Shown here in pieces: positions 8,459 through 18,151 of a DNA stretch of 64,000 nt. Source of the stretch: an uncultured Victivallis sp. (GTDB lineage: Bacteria; Verrucomicrobiota; Lentisphaeria; Victivallales; Victivallaceae). The notes below the pieces were generated by a model that was not told the DNA's origin, made no database searches, and saw only the letters and a program-made list of their open reading frames with translations. A program made the translations under genes and the position numbers. Every line of letters starts with the position of its first letter. The stretch's first letter is position 1. The stretch spans positions 1 to 64,000 of the forward strand of contig NZ_CALXSK010000015.1 in NCBI RefSeq assembly GCF_944391105.1. Direction: 5' to 3'.

Positions 8459-8516
8459 AAAAAGAAAGCAGCGCGGTTATATTTCCGCACTTTTGTTCAA
8501 CCAGGGGAAAGTCGCT

Positions 8517-11500
8517 GTGAGTTTCCGTCTCTACACCGGCAACAAACTTGAACGTCTGGCGGAGAAATTCATTGAAATCATCGCCGATTCGCCGCCCGGG
8601 GATGTTTTCACCCCGGAAACGGTCGTCGTGCAGACCCGGGGAATGGCCTCGTGGCTGAAGCTGAAAATCGGAGACGGGGGGCGCATTGCCGCAAACATCG
8701 ACACGCCGTTTCTCGTGAATTTCGTGAACCGGACGCTCGAATCGCTGTTCCCGTCATTTCGCGCGGACTTCGAACGTTTTTCCTCCGAAGTGCTGCCATG
8801 GCGGATCTGGCGGATCCTCCGGGAGAAATCCGGGGCGTATCCGGAACTCGCCCCTTATCTGACTCCGCCGCAGAAGGAGCTCAAGGAGTGGCAGCTCTCC
8901 TGCCGGATTGCGGAACTGTTCGACCAGTACCAGATCTACCGGCCGGAGATGCTCACACGCTGGCGCAAGGGCGGCGCGGCAGGGTGGGAGGACGCCGAAT
9001 GGCAGAAACGGCTTTACTGCGAACTGCGCGGGGAGTCGTTTTCACGCGAATATTATTTTACGGAGTTTTTCAAGCTCGCCGGGGTATCGCCGGGCGTTCT
9101 GCCGGAGCGGATCACGATCTTCGGGGTCGGCACGATGCCGCCGCTGTTCCTCCATTTTTTCCTGAAGCTCTCAGAATTCACGCAGATCATTTTTTTCTAT
9201 TTGAATCCGAGCCGGGAGTACTGGGCGGAGCAATACTCGACCGCGGAGGCCGCCCGGCTCATCGCCCGGGACGGCGGGGAGCTTGCGGCATTTCATGACG
9301 GCAACCCGCTGCTGGCGGGTTTCGGCGCGCAGGGACGGGAGTTTTTCCGTTGCATCTGCGAAGCGCCGGAGGTGATCCGCGCCGACGGAGGGGAACTCTT
9401 TGAATCGTTCCTCGAAACGCGCGGAGACGGGCCGGACGACTATGTGAATCCGACCCGGCTGACCGCTCTTCAGCAGGATATTTATGCGATGTTCCGCCGC
9501 GGGGCGGAGGGTGACGGCGAAATCACGGGCAGACCGTTCGCATTCCCCGACGATGACCGCTCGGTCCGGGTGCACAACTGCCACAGTGCGCGGCGCGAAA
9601 TCGAAATTCTGCACGATCAGCTGCTCGAACTGCTCGAGGATCCCGAAATTCAGCCGCGCGACATCATCGTCATGGCGCCTGACATCAACTCCTATGCGTC
9701 ATATATCCACTCGATTTTCGACCGGGGAGAGTTGAAGAACCTCTACGCGATTTCCGATCGGAGTCTGCGCAGCACAAGCCGCATCGCGGAGTGCTTCTTC
9801 GAACTTCTGAAGCTCCGTTCCGGGAGGGTGGAAGCATCAAAGATCCTTGATTTTCTGCATGTTCCGTCTCTCAGGAACCGTTTCGGGATCGCCCCGGAAG
9901 AACTCGATACCATCGCCGCCTGGATCGAAGAAGCGGGAATTCGCTGGGGGGTGGATGCCTCCGACCACCGGAAAAGCTGTTCGGTCGCGTTCGACGAATA
10001 TTCCTGGCGGCAGGGGCTCGACCGGCTGCTGCTGGGTTTCGCGCGGGACGAGGTACCGGAAGATCTTCATTCCGACGGGATTCTGCCTCTTGATGCGATT
10101 GGAGGAGACGCGGAACTGCTCGGGAAGTTCATCACAGCCGTCGAAGCGATGTTCACCCTGCGTCGCGACATCTCCCTCGACCGGACGCCGGAGGAGTGGA
10201 ATCAGCGTCTGCTTCAGGCCGTCGATGAGTTCTTTCTGGCGTCGGAGGAGGAGTTTGAGGAACTCGCCGCGCTGCGCCGTGCCGTGCAGCGTCCGGGACG
10301 CGAAGCCGCCGCCGCGGGTTTCACCTCGACGCTGCCGATCGAGGTGATTGAGGAGATCGTAACCACTTCGCTTTCGGAAACCGGACGCAACGACCCGTTC
10401 CTGCGCGGGAAGATCACCTTCTGTTCGCTCGTACCGATGCGGAGCATCCCGATGAAGGTCGTGGCGATCCTCGGATTAAACGACGGGGAGTTTCCACGCC
10501 GCGACCTGAAACCCGGCTTCAATCTCATGAACCGGAAGGTCGCACCGTGCGACCGTTCGCATCAGGCGGAGGATCGCTATCTTTTTCTGGAAGCGATTCA
10601 GTCCGCCGGAAAGTGCCTCATGCTTTTCTATCAGGGGCAGAGCGCGCGCGGGAAGGAGGAGTATCCTCCGGCCATTCCGCTCGGAGAACTCATCGACTAT
10701 CTGAAGGCAAGCGGACCGTTCGAAGTGACGCGCCACCGGCTTCAGCCGTTTGAGCTGAGTTACTTCAACCGGAACAATCCGAATCCGGACGCCCGTTCCC
10801 GCTCACCGGAGAACTTTGAAGCGGCCCGTTCCCTGCTGGAATCGTTGCGGACACAGCAAACGGCTCCCGGAACCGGACCGGAGATTTTGCAGTTTCCGCC
10901 GGCGCCTCCCCCCCCGGAACTCCTCCCCGTGGATGAGCTCGAACGATTCTTCTGCCATCCATGCCGCTGGTTTCTGAACAACCGTGCCGGCATCTTTCTG
11001 CATGGCATTCAGGCCGGCCCGGAAGATACCGAACCGACTCCGGAAACCGTCGACAATCTGCAAAAATATCTGCTCAAAAGCGAGATAGGAGCCTATACGC
11101 TCGACGAACTCGATCGCGATACACAATACCGGCTGCTGCGCCGCCGCTGCCGTCTGCCGGTCGGGAGCGGAGGCGAGCAGCTGTTCGAGGAGTTGTACGA
11201 GGTCGTCTCAGGCATTCCGGGCGAGTGGAAACAGAGAGTGCGGGAGCAGGAACCGTTCGCGGTTCACCTGGAAGTCGGCGGCTTCCGCATCGCCGGCACG
11301 CTGGAAGCCTCTCCGGGGGGAGACCGCCAGCAACTTCTGTTCTTTTCGGAACTCAAACTCAAACATGCCGTCCGGGCGCTGCTGCGGCACCTGCTGCTCA
11401 CGTTGGCGAACGGCGGTCCGGTCACGACTTCCGTGCTGACCGTCGGACGCGACGGCCCCGCGGTCCGGATTCTCGATCCGGCGGGGTGTGCGGAAGCGCG

Positions 11501-11786
11501 TCAGGCGCTGGAGGCGGATCTCGAACTCTTCCGGATCGGGCTCACTCACCCGCTGCCGTTCTTCGAAAAGGCCTCCTGGAAATATCGGGAGCAGGATTAT
11601 GATGCGGCGCGCAACGCCTTCGACGTCAGCTACAAGGGGAGTGGCGCAACGGGGGATTTCGACGACCCGGCAGTCAAACAGTGCTATGCGCCGGAAGCAT
11701 TTGACGATCCGGACTTTGAAGCGGAATTCATCCGCTGCGCGGACACGATTCTCGGGGCATTCCCGTTCCGGGAGGAGGAAATATGA
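8517..11786 (+). CDS. recC: Exodeoxyribonuclease V subunit gamma (RecC)
   Basis: 1089 residues from a GTG at 8517 with AGGGG nine bases upstream; the open frame extends back through the glycosylase gene, but only this start gives the conserved N-terminus FRLYTGNKLERLAEKF and VVVQTRGMASWLKLKI of RecC. Length is close to the E. coli protein (about 1120). The inactivated helicase-like core follows (PERITIFGVGTMPPLF, VHNCHSARREIEILHDQLLE, FCSLVPMRSIPMKVVAILGL). In RecBCD this subunit recognises Chi and splits the DNA strands; the Chi sequence of this organism cannot be deduced here. Coupled to recB by an ATGA overlap. Confidence 0.93.
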   Translation: MSFRLYTGNKLERLAEKFIEIIADSPPGDVFTPETVVVQTRGMASWLKLKIGDGGRIAANIDTPFLVNFVNRTLESLFPSFRADFERFSSEVLPWRIWRILREKSGAYPELAPYLTPPQKELKEWQLSCRIAELFDQYQIYRPEMLTRWRKGGAAGWEDAEWQKRLYCELRGESFSREYYFTEFFKLAGVSPGVLPERITIFGVGTMPPLFLHFFLKLSEFTQIIFFYLNPSREYWAEQYSTAEAARLIARDGGELAAFHDGNPLLAGFGAQGREFFRCICEAPEVIRADGGELFESFLETRGDGPDDYVNPTRLTALQQDIYAMFRRGAEGDGEITGRPFAFPDDDRSVRVHNCHSARREIEILHDQLLELLEDPEIQPRDIIVMAPDINSYASYIHSIFDRGELKNLYAISDRSLRSTSRIAECFFELLKLRSGRVEASKILDFLHVPSLRNRFGIAPEELDTIAAWIEEAGIRWGVDASDHRKSCSVAFDEYSWRQGLDRLLLGFARDEVPEDLHSDGILPLDAIGGDAELLGKFITAVEAMFTLRRDISLDRTPEEWNQRLLQAVDEFFLASEEEFEELAALRRAVQRPGREAAAAGFTSTLPIEVIEEIVTTSLSETGRNDPFLRGKITFCSLVPMRSIPMKVVAILGLNDGEFPRRDLKPGFNLMNRKVAPCDRSHQAEDRYLFLEAIQSAGKCLMLFYQGQSARGKEEYPPAIPLGELIDYLKASGPFEVTRHRLQPFELSYFNRNNPNPDARSRSPENFEAARSLLESLRTQQTAPGTGPEILQFPPAPPPPELLPVDELERFFCHPCRWFLNNRAGIFLHGIQAGPEDTEPTPETVDNLQKYLLKSEIGAYTLDELDRDTQYRLLRRRCRLPVGSGGEQLFEELYEVVSGIPGEWKQRVREQEPFAVHLEVGGFRIAGTLEASPGGDRQQLLFFSELKLKHAVRALLRHLLLTLANGGPVTTSVLTVGRDGPAVRILDPAGCAEARQALEADLELFRIGLTHPLPFFEKASWKYREQDYDAARNAFDVSYKGSGATGDFDDPAVKQCYAPEAFDDPDFEAEFIRCADTILGAFPFREEEI

Positions 11787-14700
11787 GCACACGTCCCGCC
11801 TATCTCGATTACCGGCTGGAGGGGATGAACCTCATCGAAGCCGCCGCCGGAACCGGCAAAACCTACACGATTCAGAATCTGGTGGTCCGCTTTCTGCTGG
11901 AGCGGCAGCTGCCGATTGGTTCGCTGCCGGTCGTGACCTTCACCGAGGCTGCGACGGCGGAGCTGAGGGAGCGGATTCGCTCGGTTCTCGGAGAGGTTCT
12001 CCACTCTGCAGAAGCGGAAGATGAAGAGTCCGACAGCCGCGAAGCGCTCCTGCTCCGGAACGCGATCGAAAGAGGGACCCCCCGGAAAACCTGTATCGAT
12101 CTGCTGCGCTCGGCGCTGCTGGGATTCGACGACGCTCCGATCTCGACGATTCACGGTTTTTGCGCGAGAGTGCTGAGCGAAAACGCCTTCGAGAGCGGCG
12201 TTCTGTTCCGGAGCGAACTTGTGAAGGACGTGTCGAAAATCGTTGCGGAAATCGGCATGGATTTCTACCGCGGACACTTCTACGGTTCCGGCGCGGAATT
12301 CTCCATCGCGCTGGCGAAAGCCGCCAAAATCACGCCCGACAATCTGCTCGAAATTGCGAAGCTCAAACTTGCCCATCCGCGACTTGTCGTGCACTATCCC
12401 GACGCGGCCGCCGCAGATCCGGCCCGGATACTGGCCGAGGCGGAATCATGGTTCATGAAATTGCGGAACTGCGCTCTGCCGGAAACGCTGGAAAAGGTCG
12501 CCCCCTATCTGAACAAACTTGAGACCGGCCCGGCGACGGAAGCCCCCGCCGCAGCCCGGAAACTCCTGACGGAAGAGCCGTCCGCCGAAGCACTTCAGAA
12601 ACTTGCCGGGTTCGGCCGGCAATCGCTGGCCTCGCGCGTGCGGAAGCGGATCAAAGGGGTGTCGACGGAAACGGTTCTCGGCATGCTCGAAGCCGAACCG
12701 TTTCAACTGGCGGATCAGCTCGGAGAGATGATCCGCGCATACGGAATCTCCCTGAAACTTGCGGCGGCCGAATATGTCGACCGGGAGTTCCGCGCCCGCA
12801 GACATCGGGACAATATCCAGACGTTCAACGATCTGCTCGAACAGGTTCACCATGCGCTTCACGAACCGGGCAGCCGGTTGCGCACAGCGCTGCGCGAACG
12901 GTATCCGGCAGGGATCGTCGATGAATTTCAGGATACGGATCCGATTCAGTATGAAATTTTCACATCGATCTTCCATCGGCCGGGCGGAACCCTTTACACG
13001 GTCGGGGATCCGCGTCAGGCGATCTATGCGTTCCGGGGCGGGGACATCGCGACCTACCGCCGCGCGGCAAATGAGTTGAAATCGGAAGGAGGGAAGCGGT
13101 ACAATCTCTCGACGAATTATCGTTCGTCCGCCGCCATGATCGAGGATGTCAACCGGATCTTCCACAACCATGCCATGCCGTTCGCGGATCCGGAGATCGA
13201 TTTTCCACTCGTGAGCGCTCCCGGCACAGCTCCCGCCCTGCTGCGGAACGGCACACCGGAGGAACATCCGCTCCACATCATCCATCTCCCTGAGGCGAAG
13301 GAGGATGAATGCCGCGCCATGGCCGCCCGGAAAGTCGCGGAGCTGTTGAACGACAAAACCCTTCAGCTTCCGGGCCGGACCGGACCGGGCGTGCGTCCTG
13401 GTGACATCGCGATTCTCGTACTGAACAACTATGAAGCAGAACTCATTGCAGATCAACTGCATAAACTACGGATACCGGCAGTCGCCGCCCGCACGGGAAA
13501 CGTCTTCGCCTCGGAGGATGCGAGCGAACTGCTCTGCGTGCTCCGCGCCGCCTCGTCCGACGACATGCGGGAACTTCCGAATTTGCTCGTCACGCCGATC
13601 GGCGGCTGGAAGCTCGATGACATCGTCAAACTTTTGAGTGAACACGCCGAGACCCGGCTGTCCCGGGAAGAGAACCGGCTGCACGAACTTCAACTCATCT
13701 GGAATCAAGGCAGTTTCATCGAGTTTTTCAACGCGCTGCTGAGCGCCTACCAGGTGCGCGCCCGCTATCCGGCCCTGCCGCGCGGCGAGCGCAAACTCAC
13801 CAATTTGCTGCAACTCGGCGATCTGCTTGAACAGGAATCCGCCCGGCGCGGTCTCACCCCCGCGGGAGTAACGGAGTTTCTTGCCGACCGGATCGCCTCA
13901 CCGGATCAATCCGATGGGGAGGAGTTTCAGCAGCTGCTGGAAACCGACCGTGAATCGGTGACTCTCATGACCATTCACAGCAGCAAGGGGCTGGAGTTTC
14001 CGATCGTCCTGCTGCCGGGCCTGCAACTCGGGAATGCGGAGAAGAAAGCCGGTCTGTTCCACAATTCGGAGGGAGATCTGGAGTGGGATCTCACCGGAGC
14101 CGAATCGTCGGTAAGGAAAGCCCAAAACGAACGGCTCCAGGAACTTCTCCGTCTTGCTTACGTTGCGCTGACCCGCGCAAAACATGCCTGTTACGTATTC
14201 TGGGGCAAGGGGGCGAAGGCCTCCGCCCTCAACTGGCTCTTCCGGATGCGCCGGGCGACAGACGCCGCCGATCCGGTCGCCCAGTTGACGACCGCCTCCA
14301 CGGAGTTGGAAATTCCACCGGAACTGATGGATACTGAGGGCATCCCCGACTCTCCCGGCGCAGTGTATCGCCCGGCGCCGGATTCCTCCATCGAACTGGA
14401 ACTCCTGCCGACCAGGCTCGAAATCGATGCGAACTGGCAGTTCGTAAGCTACTCCAGCCTCAGCCCGCAGGAAAGCGGTCGCGATACGCCGTACGACTAC
14501 GACGAGCAGGAGGCGGAAGTGCTTCCGGAGGAAGAACCTCCCGAAGGCGGAATCTTCTTGGTCCGCGGCGGCGCAGCTGCCGGGAACGCCTGGCATCGCA
14601 TTCTCGAACTCGCGGATTTTCAGGCGGGCGGCGACGAACTTGCCGAACTTGCGCTTCCGCAGTTGACGGATTTCGGCGTCATCGCCGCCGGAGAAGATCC

Positions 14701-15301
14701 GACCGAAAAACTCGCTCTCACGGTCGAGATGATGAAAAACGTGCTCGCCTCGCCGCTCGAAGGTTCGGATCACACCCCGTTCCGGTTGCGGGATGTGCCG
14801 AAATCCGAACGACTTGCGGAACTGGAATTCGCCTATTGCTTCCGTTCCGGATTCACTACCGGGGAACTGCAAAAGCTGCTTTCCGACTATGTGGCGGAAC
14901 GGTTCGGCATGGTGGAGTGGCCGGGCTGGAACCGCACCGTTTCCGGCGGCTGCCTGAACGGTTACATCGATCTGCTGTTCCGCCACCACGGAAAATATTT
15001 CATCCTCGACTGGAAATCGAACCGCATCGGCGGTCGAAGCGCGAACTTTCTGCCGGAACGGCTGCCGGAAGAGATGGCGAAGCACTTCTATTTTCTGCAA
15101 TACATGATCTATATCGTTGCGACCGTGAAGTTTCTGCGCATGAGGCTCGGCACGTTCGGGGAATCGGAGTACGAAATGCTGTTCGGTGGTGTATTCTACC
15201 TCTTTCTGCGCGGGCTCTCTCCGGAACATCCCGGACGGGGCGTCTTTTACGACAAACCGCCGTATGAACTTGTGCGGCAACTTGAGGAGGTGATCGGATG
15301 A
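11783..15301 (+). CDS. recB: Exodeoxyribonuclease V subunit beta (RecB)
   Basis: 1172 residues, nearly the length of E. coli RecB. The Walker A motif AAAGTGKTYT is at residues 20-29, and other SF1A helicase motifs follow (VVTFTEAATAELRERI, STIHGFCARVL, IVDEFQDTDPIQYEIF, TVGDPRQAIYAFRGGD, VTLMTIHSSKGLEFPIVLLP, LAYVALTRAKHACYVF). The C-terminal nuclease domain is intact, with GYID (D1063) and DWKSN (D1076, K1078) plus the downstream QYMIY motif. It provides the 3'-5' helicase and the only nuclease of RecBCD and loads RecA after Chi. Start and stop are both in ATGA overlaps with recC and recD. Confidence 0.95.
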   Translation: MSTRPAYLDYRLEGMNLIEAAAGTGKTYTIQNLVVRFLLERQLPIGSLPVVTFTEAATAELRERIRSVLGEVLHSAEAEDEESDSREALLLRNAIERGTPRKTCIDLLRSALLGFDDAPISTIHGFCARVLSENAFESGVLFRSELVKDVSKIVAEIGMDFYRGHFYGSGAEFSIALAKAAKITPDNLLEIAKLKLAHPRLVVHYPDAAAADPARILAEAESWFMKLRNCALPETLEKVAPYLNKLETGPATEAPAAARKLLTEEPSAEALQKLAGFGRQSLASRVRKRIKGVSTETVLGMLEAEPFQLADQLGEMIRAYGISLKLAAAEYVDREFRARRHRDNIQTFNDLLEQVHHALHEPGSRLRTALRERYPAGIVDEFQDTDPIQYEIFTSIFHRPGGTLYTVGDPRQAIYAFRGGDIATYRRAANELKSEGGKRYNLSTNYRSSAAMIEDVNRIFHNHAMPFADPEIDFPLVSAPGTAPALLRNGTPEEHPLHIIHLPEAKEDECRAMAARKVAELLNDKTLQLPGRTGPGVRPGDIAILVLNNYEAELIADQLHKLRIPAVAARTGNVFASEDASELLCVLRAASSDDMRELPNLLVTPIGGWKLDDIVKLLSEHAETRLSREENRLHELQLIWNQGSFIEFFNALLSAYQVRARYPALPRGERKLTNLLQLGDLLEQESARRGLTPAGVTEFLADRIASPDQSDGEEFQQLLETDRESVTLMTIHSSKGLEFPIVLLPGLQLGNAEKKAGLFHNSEGDLEWDLTGAESSVRKAQNERLQELLRLAYVALTRAKHACYVFWGKGAKASALNWLFRMRRATDAADPVAQLTTASTELEIPPELMDTEGIPDSPGAVYRPAPDSSIELELLPTRLEIDANWQFVSYSSLSPQESGRDTPYDYDEQEAEVLPEEEPPEGGIFLVRGGAAAGNAWHRILELADFQAGGDELAELALPQLTDFGVIAAGEDPTEKLALTVEMMKNVLASPLEGSDHTPFRLRDVPKSERLAELEFAYCFRSGFTTGELQKLLSDYVAERFGMVEWPGWNRTVSGGCLNGYIDLLFRHHGKYFILDWKSNRIGGRSANFLPERLPEEMAKHFYFLQYMIYIVATVKFLRMRLGTFGESEYEMLFGGVFYLFLRGLSPEHPGRGVFYDKPPYELVRQLEEVIG

Positions 15302-17130
15302 ACCGCTTCTCCCTTGCGGAAACCGGCTGCTTCGAGCCGATCGACACGGTCTTTGCGGAATTTCTGGAACGGATTTTGCAATCTGCTGTTCCCGTGGAAG
15401 TTGCAATTGCCGCAGCACTCGCCTCCCGCGCAGTCCGCGAGGGACACAGCTGCTGCAGGCTTGCACTTTTTGCAGGAGAACGATTTGAAACACCTTCCGG
15501 AACGATTTGCACTCCGGAGTTTCCGCAGTGGTGCGCCCTGCTGCGCCGCCCGGAATTCGCACCGCTGTTTTCCGCGCCCACCGCTCCGCTGAAACTCGAT
15601 GAGATCGGCCGGCTTTACCTGCGCCGTTACTACGAATACGAACAACGCATCGCATCCGAAATCCGCGACCGGGCCGCGCGGTCGCTGCCTCCTCCGGAAC
15701 TCGCCCCGGGAGAGCTGGCCGGGCTCCTCCCCTACTTCGCGGCGAACGCAGGAAGGGAACGGACGGATTTTCAGCAGCAGGCCGTCTTCACCGCCATGTG
15801 CAACTCCTTCTCAGTCATCACTGGAGGACCGGGAACCGGGAAAACCACCGTGGTTGCGGCACTGCTCGCACTTGAACTGCGCCGGAATCCCGCATTGTCC
15901 ATCGCGCTCGCGGCCCCGACCGGCAAGGCACACTCCAGGCTCGCGGAATCCCTGCAGAGCGGAGTTCAGCTTCTCAACGTCGACGAATCGATCAAAAGGC
16001 GACTGCTCGAACTGCCGGCATCGACCATCCACCGGCTTCTCGGCATGAATCCGCGCGGGAATTGCCGCCACCACAGAGGGAATCCGCTGCCGTACGATCT
16101 CATCATTCTGGATGAGTGTTCGATGGTTCCATTGCTGCTCATGGGGAAACTCTTCGAGGCGCTTTCTCCGCGCTGCCGCATCGTGATGCTCGGCGACAAA
16201 GATCAACTCGCCTCGGTCGAAGCGGGAGCGGTTCTGTCGGACCTCTGTGACTCCGCGACGCTCAATGCGCTCCGCCCGGAAGCGGCGGAGGCGTTTTTCC
16301 TTCAGACCGGCTGGAACGCCTCCCCGGTCGACACGCGCCCCCTCTCCGGCACGATTGCGGAGCTGAAAGAAAATCATCGCTTCGACCGTGCGATTCATAT
16401 CGGTTCGATCAGTGCGGCCATCCGCGATCTCGCCCCCGGGTGCGAATCCTCCCTGGCGGAGCGCATCGCCCTCTGCGATGCACCGGATTTCAGGACCCGG
16501 GCGCTCCCCGTCCGGGAACAGGAAAAAGAGCTCGGACACCTGCTCCGGACTCCAGTATACAACTCCCTTTCCATGGAGGATTTAAAACCACTCTGCGAAG
16601 CGGGAGATCCGGAGTCGCTTCAAACAGCCTTCGCACTTCTGGGCTCGTTCCAGATTCTCTGTGCGACGCGCACGGGGAAGCGTGGCGTCGAAGTCTGGAA
16701 CGCCCTTGTCCGCAAACTCCTGAAACAACCGTCTTGCTATCTGCCAGGAGTGCCCCTGCTCATAACCCGCAACGATCCTCGCACGGGACTCTTCAACGGG
16801 GATATCGGGCTGGTTGCAGCGGACTCCTCCCGCGGACTCAGGGTCCATTTCCCGAACCGGGAACGCACGTTTACTCCGGCGGAACTTCCGGAGCATGAGA
16901 CCGTCTATGCCATGACTGTTCACAAGTCCCAGGGGTCGGGATTTCGCAATGTGCTGCTGGTGCTCCCGGACGAAGCGACTCCGCTCCTCACGCGCGAACT
17001 GCTCTACACCGGCATCACCCGCGCCGAAGATCGGCTTGAACTCTGGGGCACGCAGGAAATCATCGCCCGGGCGCTCGCTCAGAAAACGGTACGGCACTCC
17101 GGTCTGGCCGATCGCCTCCGGTACTGCTGA
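15298..17130 (+). CDS. recD: Exodeoxyribonuclease V subunit alpha (RecD)
   Basis: 610 residues, as in E. coli RecD. Walker A GGPGTGKT lies at 176-183, followed by LAAPTGKAHSRLAESL, ASTIHRLLGM, LIILDECSMV, IVMLGDKDQLASVEAGAVLSD, and the C-terminal YAMTVHKSQGSGF and YTGITRAEDRLELWG motifs of the SF1B helicase. It is the fast 5'-3' helicase of RecBCD. The N-terminal region (1-130) matches the domain that contacts RecC. It is the last gene of the operon, and its 3' end overlaps the 3' end of the convergent AraC-family gene by 71 nt. Confidence 0.93.
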   Translation: MNRFSLAETGCFEPIDTVFAEFLERILQSAVPVEVAIAAALASRAVREGHSCCRLALFAGERFETPSGTICTPEFPQWCALLRRPEFAPLFSAPTAPLKLDEIGRLYLRRYYEYEQRIASEIRDRAARSLPPPELAPGELAGLLPYFAANAGRERTDFQQQAVFTAMCNSFSVITGGPGTGKTTVVAALLALELRRNPALSIALAAPTGKAHSRLAESLQSGVQLLNVDESIKRRLLELPASTIHRLLGMNPRGNCRHHRGNPLPYDLIILDECSMVPLLLMGKLFEALSPRCRIVMLGDKDQLASVEAGAVLSDLCDSATLNALRPEAAEAFFLQTGWNASPVDTRPLSGTIAELKENHRFDRAIHIGSISAAIRDLAPGCESSLAERIALCDAPDFRTRALPVREQEKELGHLLRTPVYNSLSMEDLKPLCEAGDPESLQTAFALLGSFQILCATRTGKRGVEVWNALVRKLLKQPSCYLPGVPLLITRNDPRTGLFNGDIGLVAADSSRGLRVHFPNRERTFTPAELPEHETVYAMTVHKSQGSGFRNVLLVLPDEATPLLTRELLYTGITRAEDRLELWGTQEIIARALAQKTVRHSGLADRLRYC

Positions 17131-18037
17131 ACTGCTGCGCGTATTCTTCTGCGCGCAGGGAAGAACGGTAACGGGCCGGAGGAAGTCCGTAATACCGCTT
17201 GAACTGATTCGTGAAAAAAGGGGTGCTGCGGTAACAGCACCGGTCAGCGATTTCATCGACCGACAGAACCGTATCCCGCAGCAGCATCGCGGCCCGGTCG
17301 AGTCGCAGACGCGTCATGAATTCGGAAAGGGTGCACCCTTCGAAACGGTGGAAAAGGCGCGAAAGATAAGCGCAATTCAATTCGAACCGCCGCGCAACAT
17401 CCTCCCGTCCGATTGCAGACATACAGTTATCAATCAGATAGTTGCGTATTTTGATAAAAGTTGCTTCCGACTTGGGCAGCCGAAGCGGCGGCTCCCGGGC
17501 AATCAATTCGCGGACAAGATGAAGCAGCCCCCGGAAAACCGCTCCACCGGCCTTCTCATTCAAACCGGGAGTGCACAACACCCGGAGCAGCGCCCGCATT
17601 TCTCCGGTCGGAGAATCCGCGGTATGAAAGAAGCAGCTGCAGACGGGACGACCTCCTTCCGGGGCGGAGTGTTCCAGCTCCACGTAGGTGATTCGCACAA
17701 ACTTTTCCTGAAAGACCAGACTGCTCATCTCATGGGGGATCGTCCAACGCGGCAGTTTCCAGACCCCCGGCGGCAGAAGAAACACATCGCCGGGATGCAG
17801 AGTCATCGTGCATATCCGGCTTCTGATGTCGCAAAACGTGATCACCTTCTCACCCGACAACGGCAGATCGAATACCGGATAAGGATACAGCTCGAACTCC
17901 CGACCCACAGGTGGAAGAGCGTTTCTCGCGGCCAGGATGGACGGCTCCGGAAAGCGATCCAGCCAGGAATCTATCAGTCCGGCAAAACCGCTTCCGTCAA
18001 AATGCACCAGCCCGAGTTCGTCGGCAACAACACCCAT
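17060..18037 (-). CDS. AraC-family regulator with cupin-like sensor
   Basis: 325 residues from the ATG at 18037, which is preceded by a G-rich site (AGGGGGG). A GTG at 18085 would lie on the -10 box of its own promoter and so is unlikely. Residues about 20-160 form a cupin-like AraC ligand domain (MTLHPGDVFLLPPGVWKLPR). The C-terminal double helix-turn-helix is clear (REDVARRFELNCAYLSRLFH, LSVDEIADRCCYRSTPFFTN, FKRYYGLPPARYR). About 35 residues follow the second HTH and are encoded mostly in the overlap with recD, so this tail may be dispensable. It is divergent from a six-hairpin glycosidase-like gene, the probable target. Confidence 0.85.
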   Translation of the reverse strand: MGVVADELGLVHFDGSGFAGLIDSWLDRFPEPSILAARNALPPVGREFELYPYPVFDLPLSGEKVITFCDIRSRICTMTLHPGDVFLLPPGVWKLPRWTIPHEMSSLVFQEKFVRITYVELEHSAPEGGRPVCSCFFHTADSPTGEMRALLRVLCTPGLNEKAGGAVFRGLLHLVRELIAREPPLRLPKSEATFIKIRNYLIDNCMSAIGREDVARRFELNCAYLSRLFHRFEGCTLSEFMTRLRLDRAAMLLRDTVLSVDEIADRCCYRSTPFFTNQFKRYYGLPPARYRSSLRAEEYAQQFSSTGGDRPDRSAVPFSERAPGR

Positions 18038-18075
18038 TTCGGCCCCCCTGCCAAAAAAGTCATTTTCCAGTAAGT

Positions 18076-18104
18076 AATGTAACACTCGCGCAATTGCTTT
18101 TCAA
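18076..18104 (-). promoter_or_regulatory. Promoter of the AraC-family gene
   Basis: Minus strand TTGAAA (18099-18104), 17 bp, TACATT (18076-18081). Its -35 box overlaps by one base the -35 of the divergent promoter at 18094-18122, so one bound protein could control both. Confidence 0.6.
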
Positions 18105-18122
18105 GCGCATCGGCTTTACATT
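18094..18122 (+). promoter_or_regulatory. Promoter of the six-hairpin glycosidase-like gene
   Basis: TTGCTT (18094-18099), 17 bp, TACATT (18117-18122), about 29 nt before the ATG at 18152, which has GGAAAGGA upstream. Both this and the divergent promoter have the non-consensus -10 TACATT, consistent with activator dependence. Confidence 0.55.
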
Positions 18123-18151
18123 AGAAGCAGAATCCAACATGGAAAGGAATC

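Noticed and set aside
8058..8516. Extension of recC upstream through the glycosylase gene
   Set aside because: The frame is open, but the conserved RecC N-terminus begins at the GTG at 8517, which has a good ribosome site, and the upstream part is the out-of-frame shadow of the glycosylase.
13898..15655. A minus-strand open frame of 585 codons
   Set aside because: It lies across the recB nuclease region and the recD start, both with intact motifs; it is a shadow of high GC at codon position 3.
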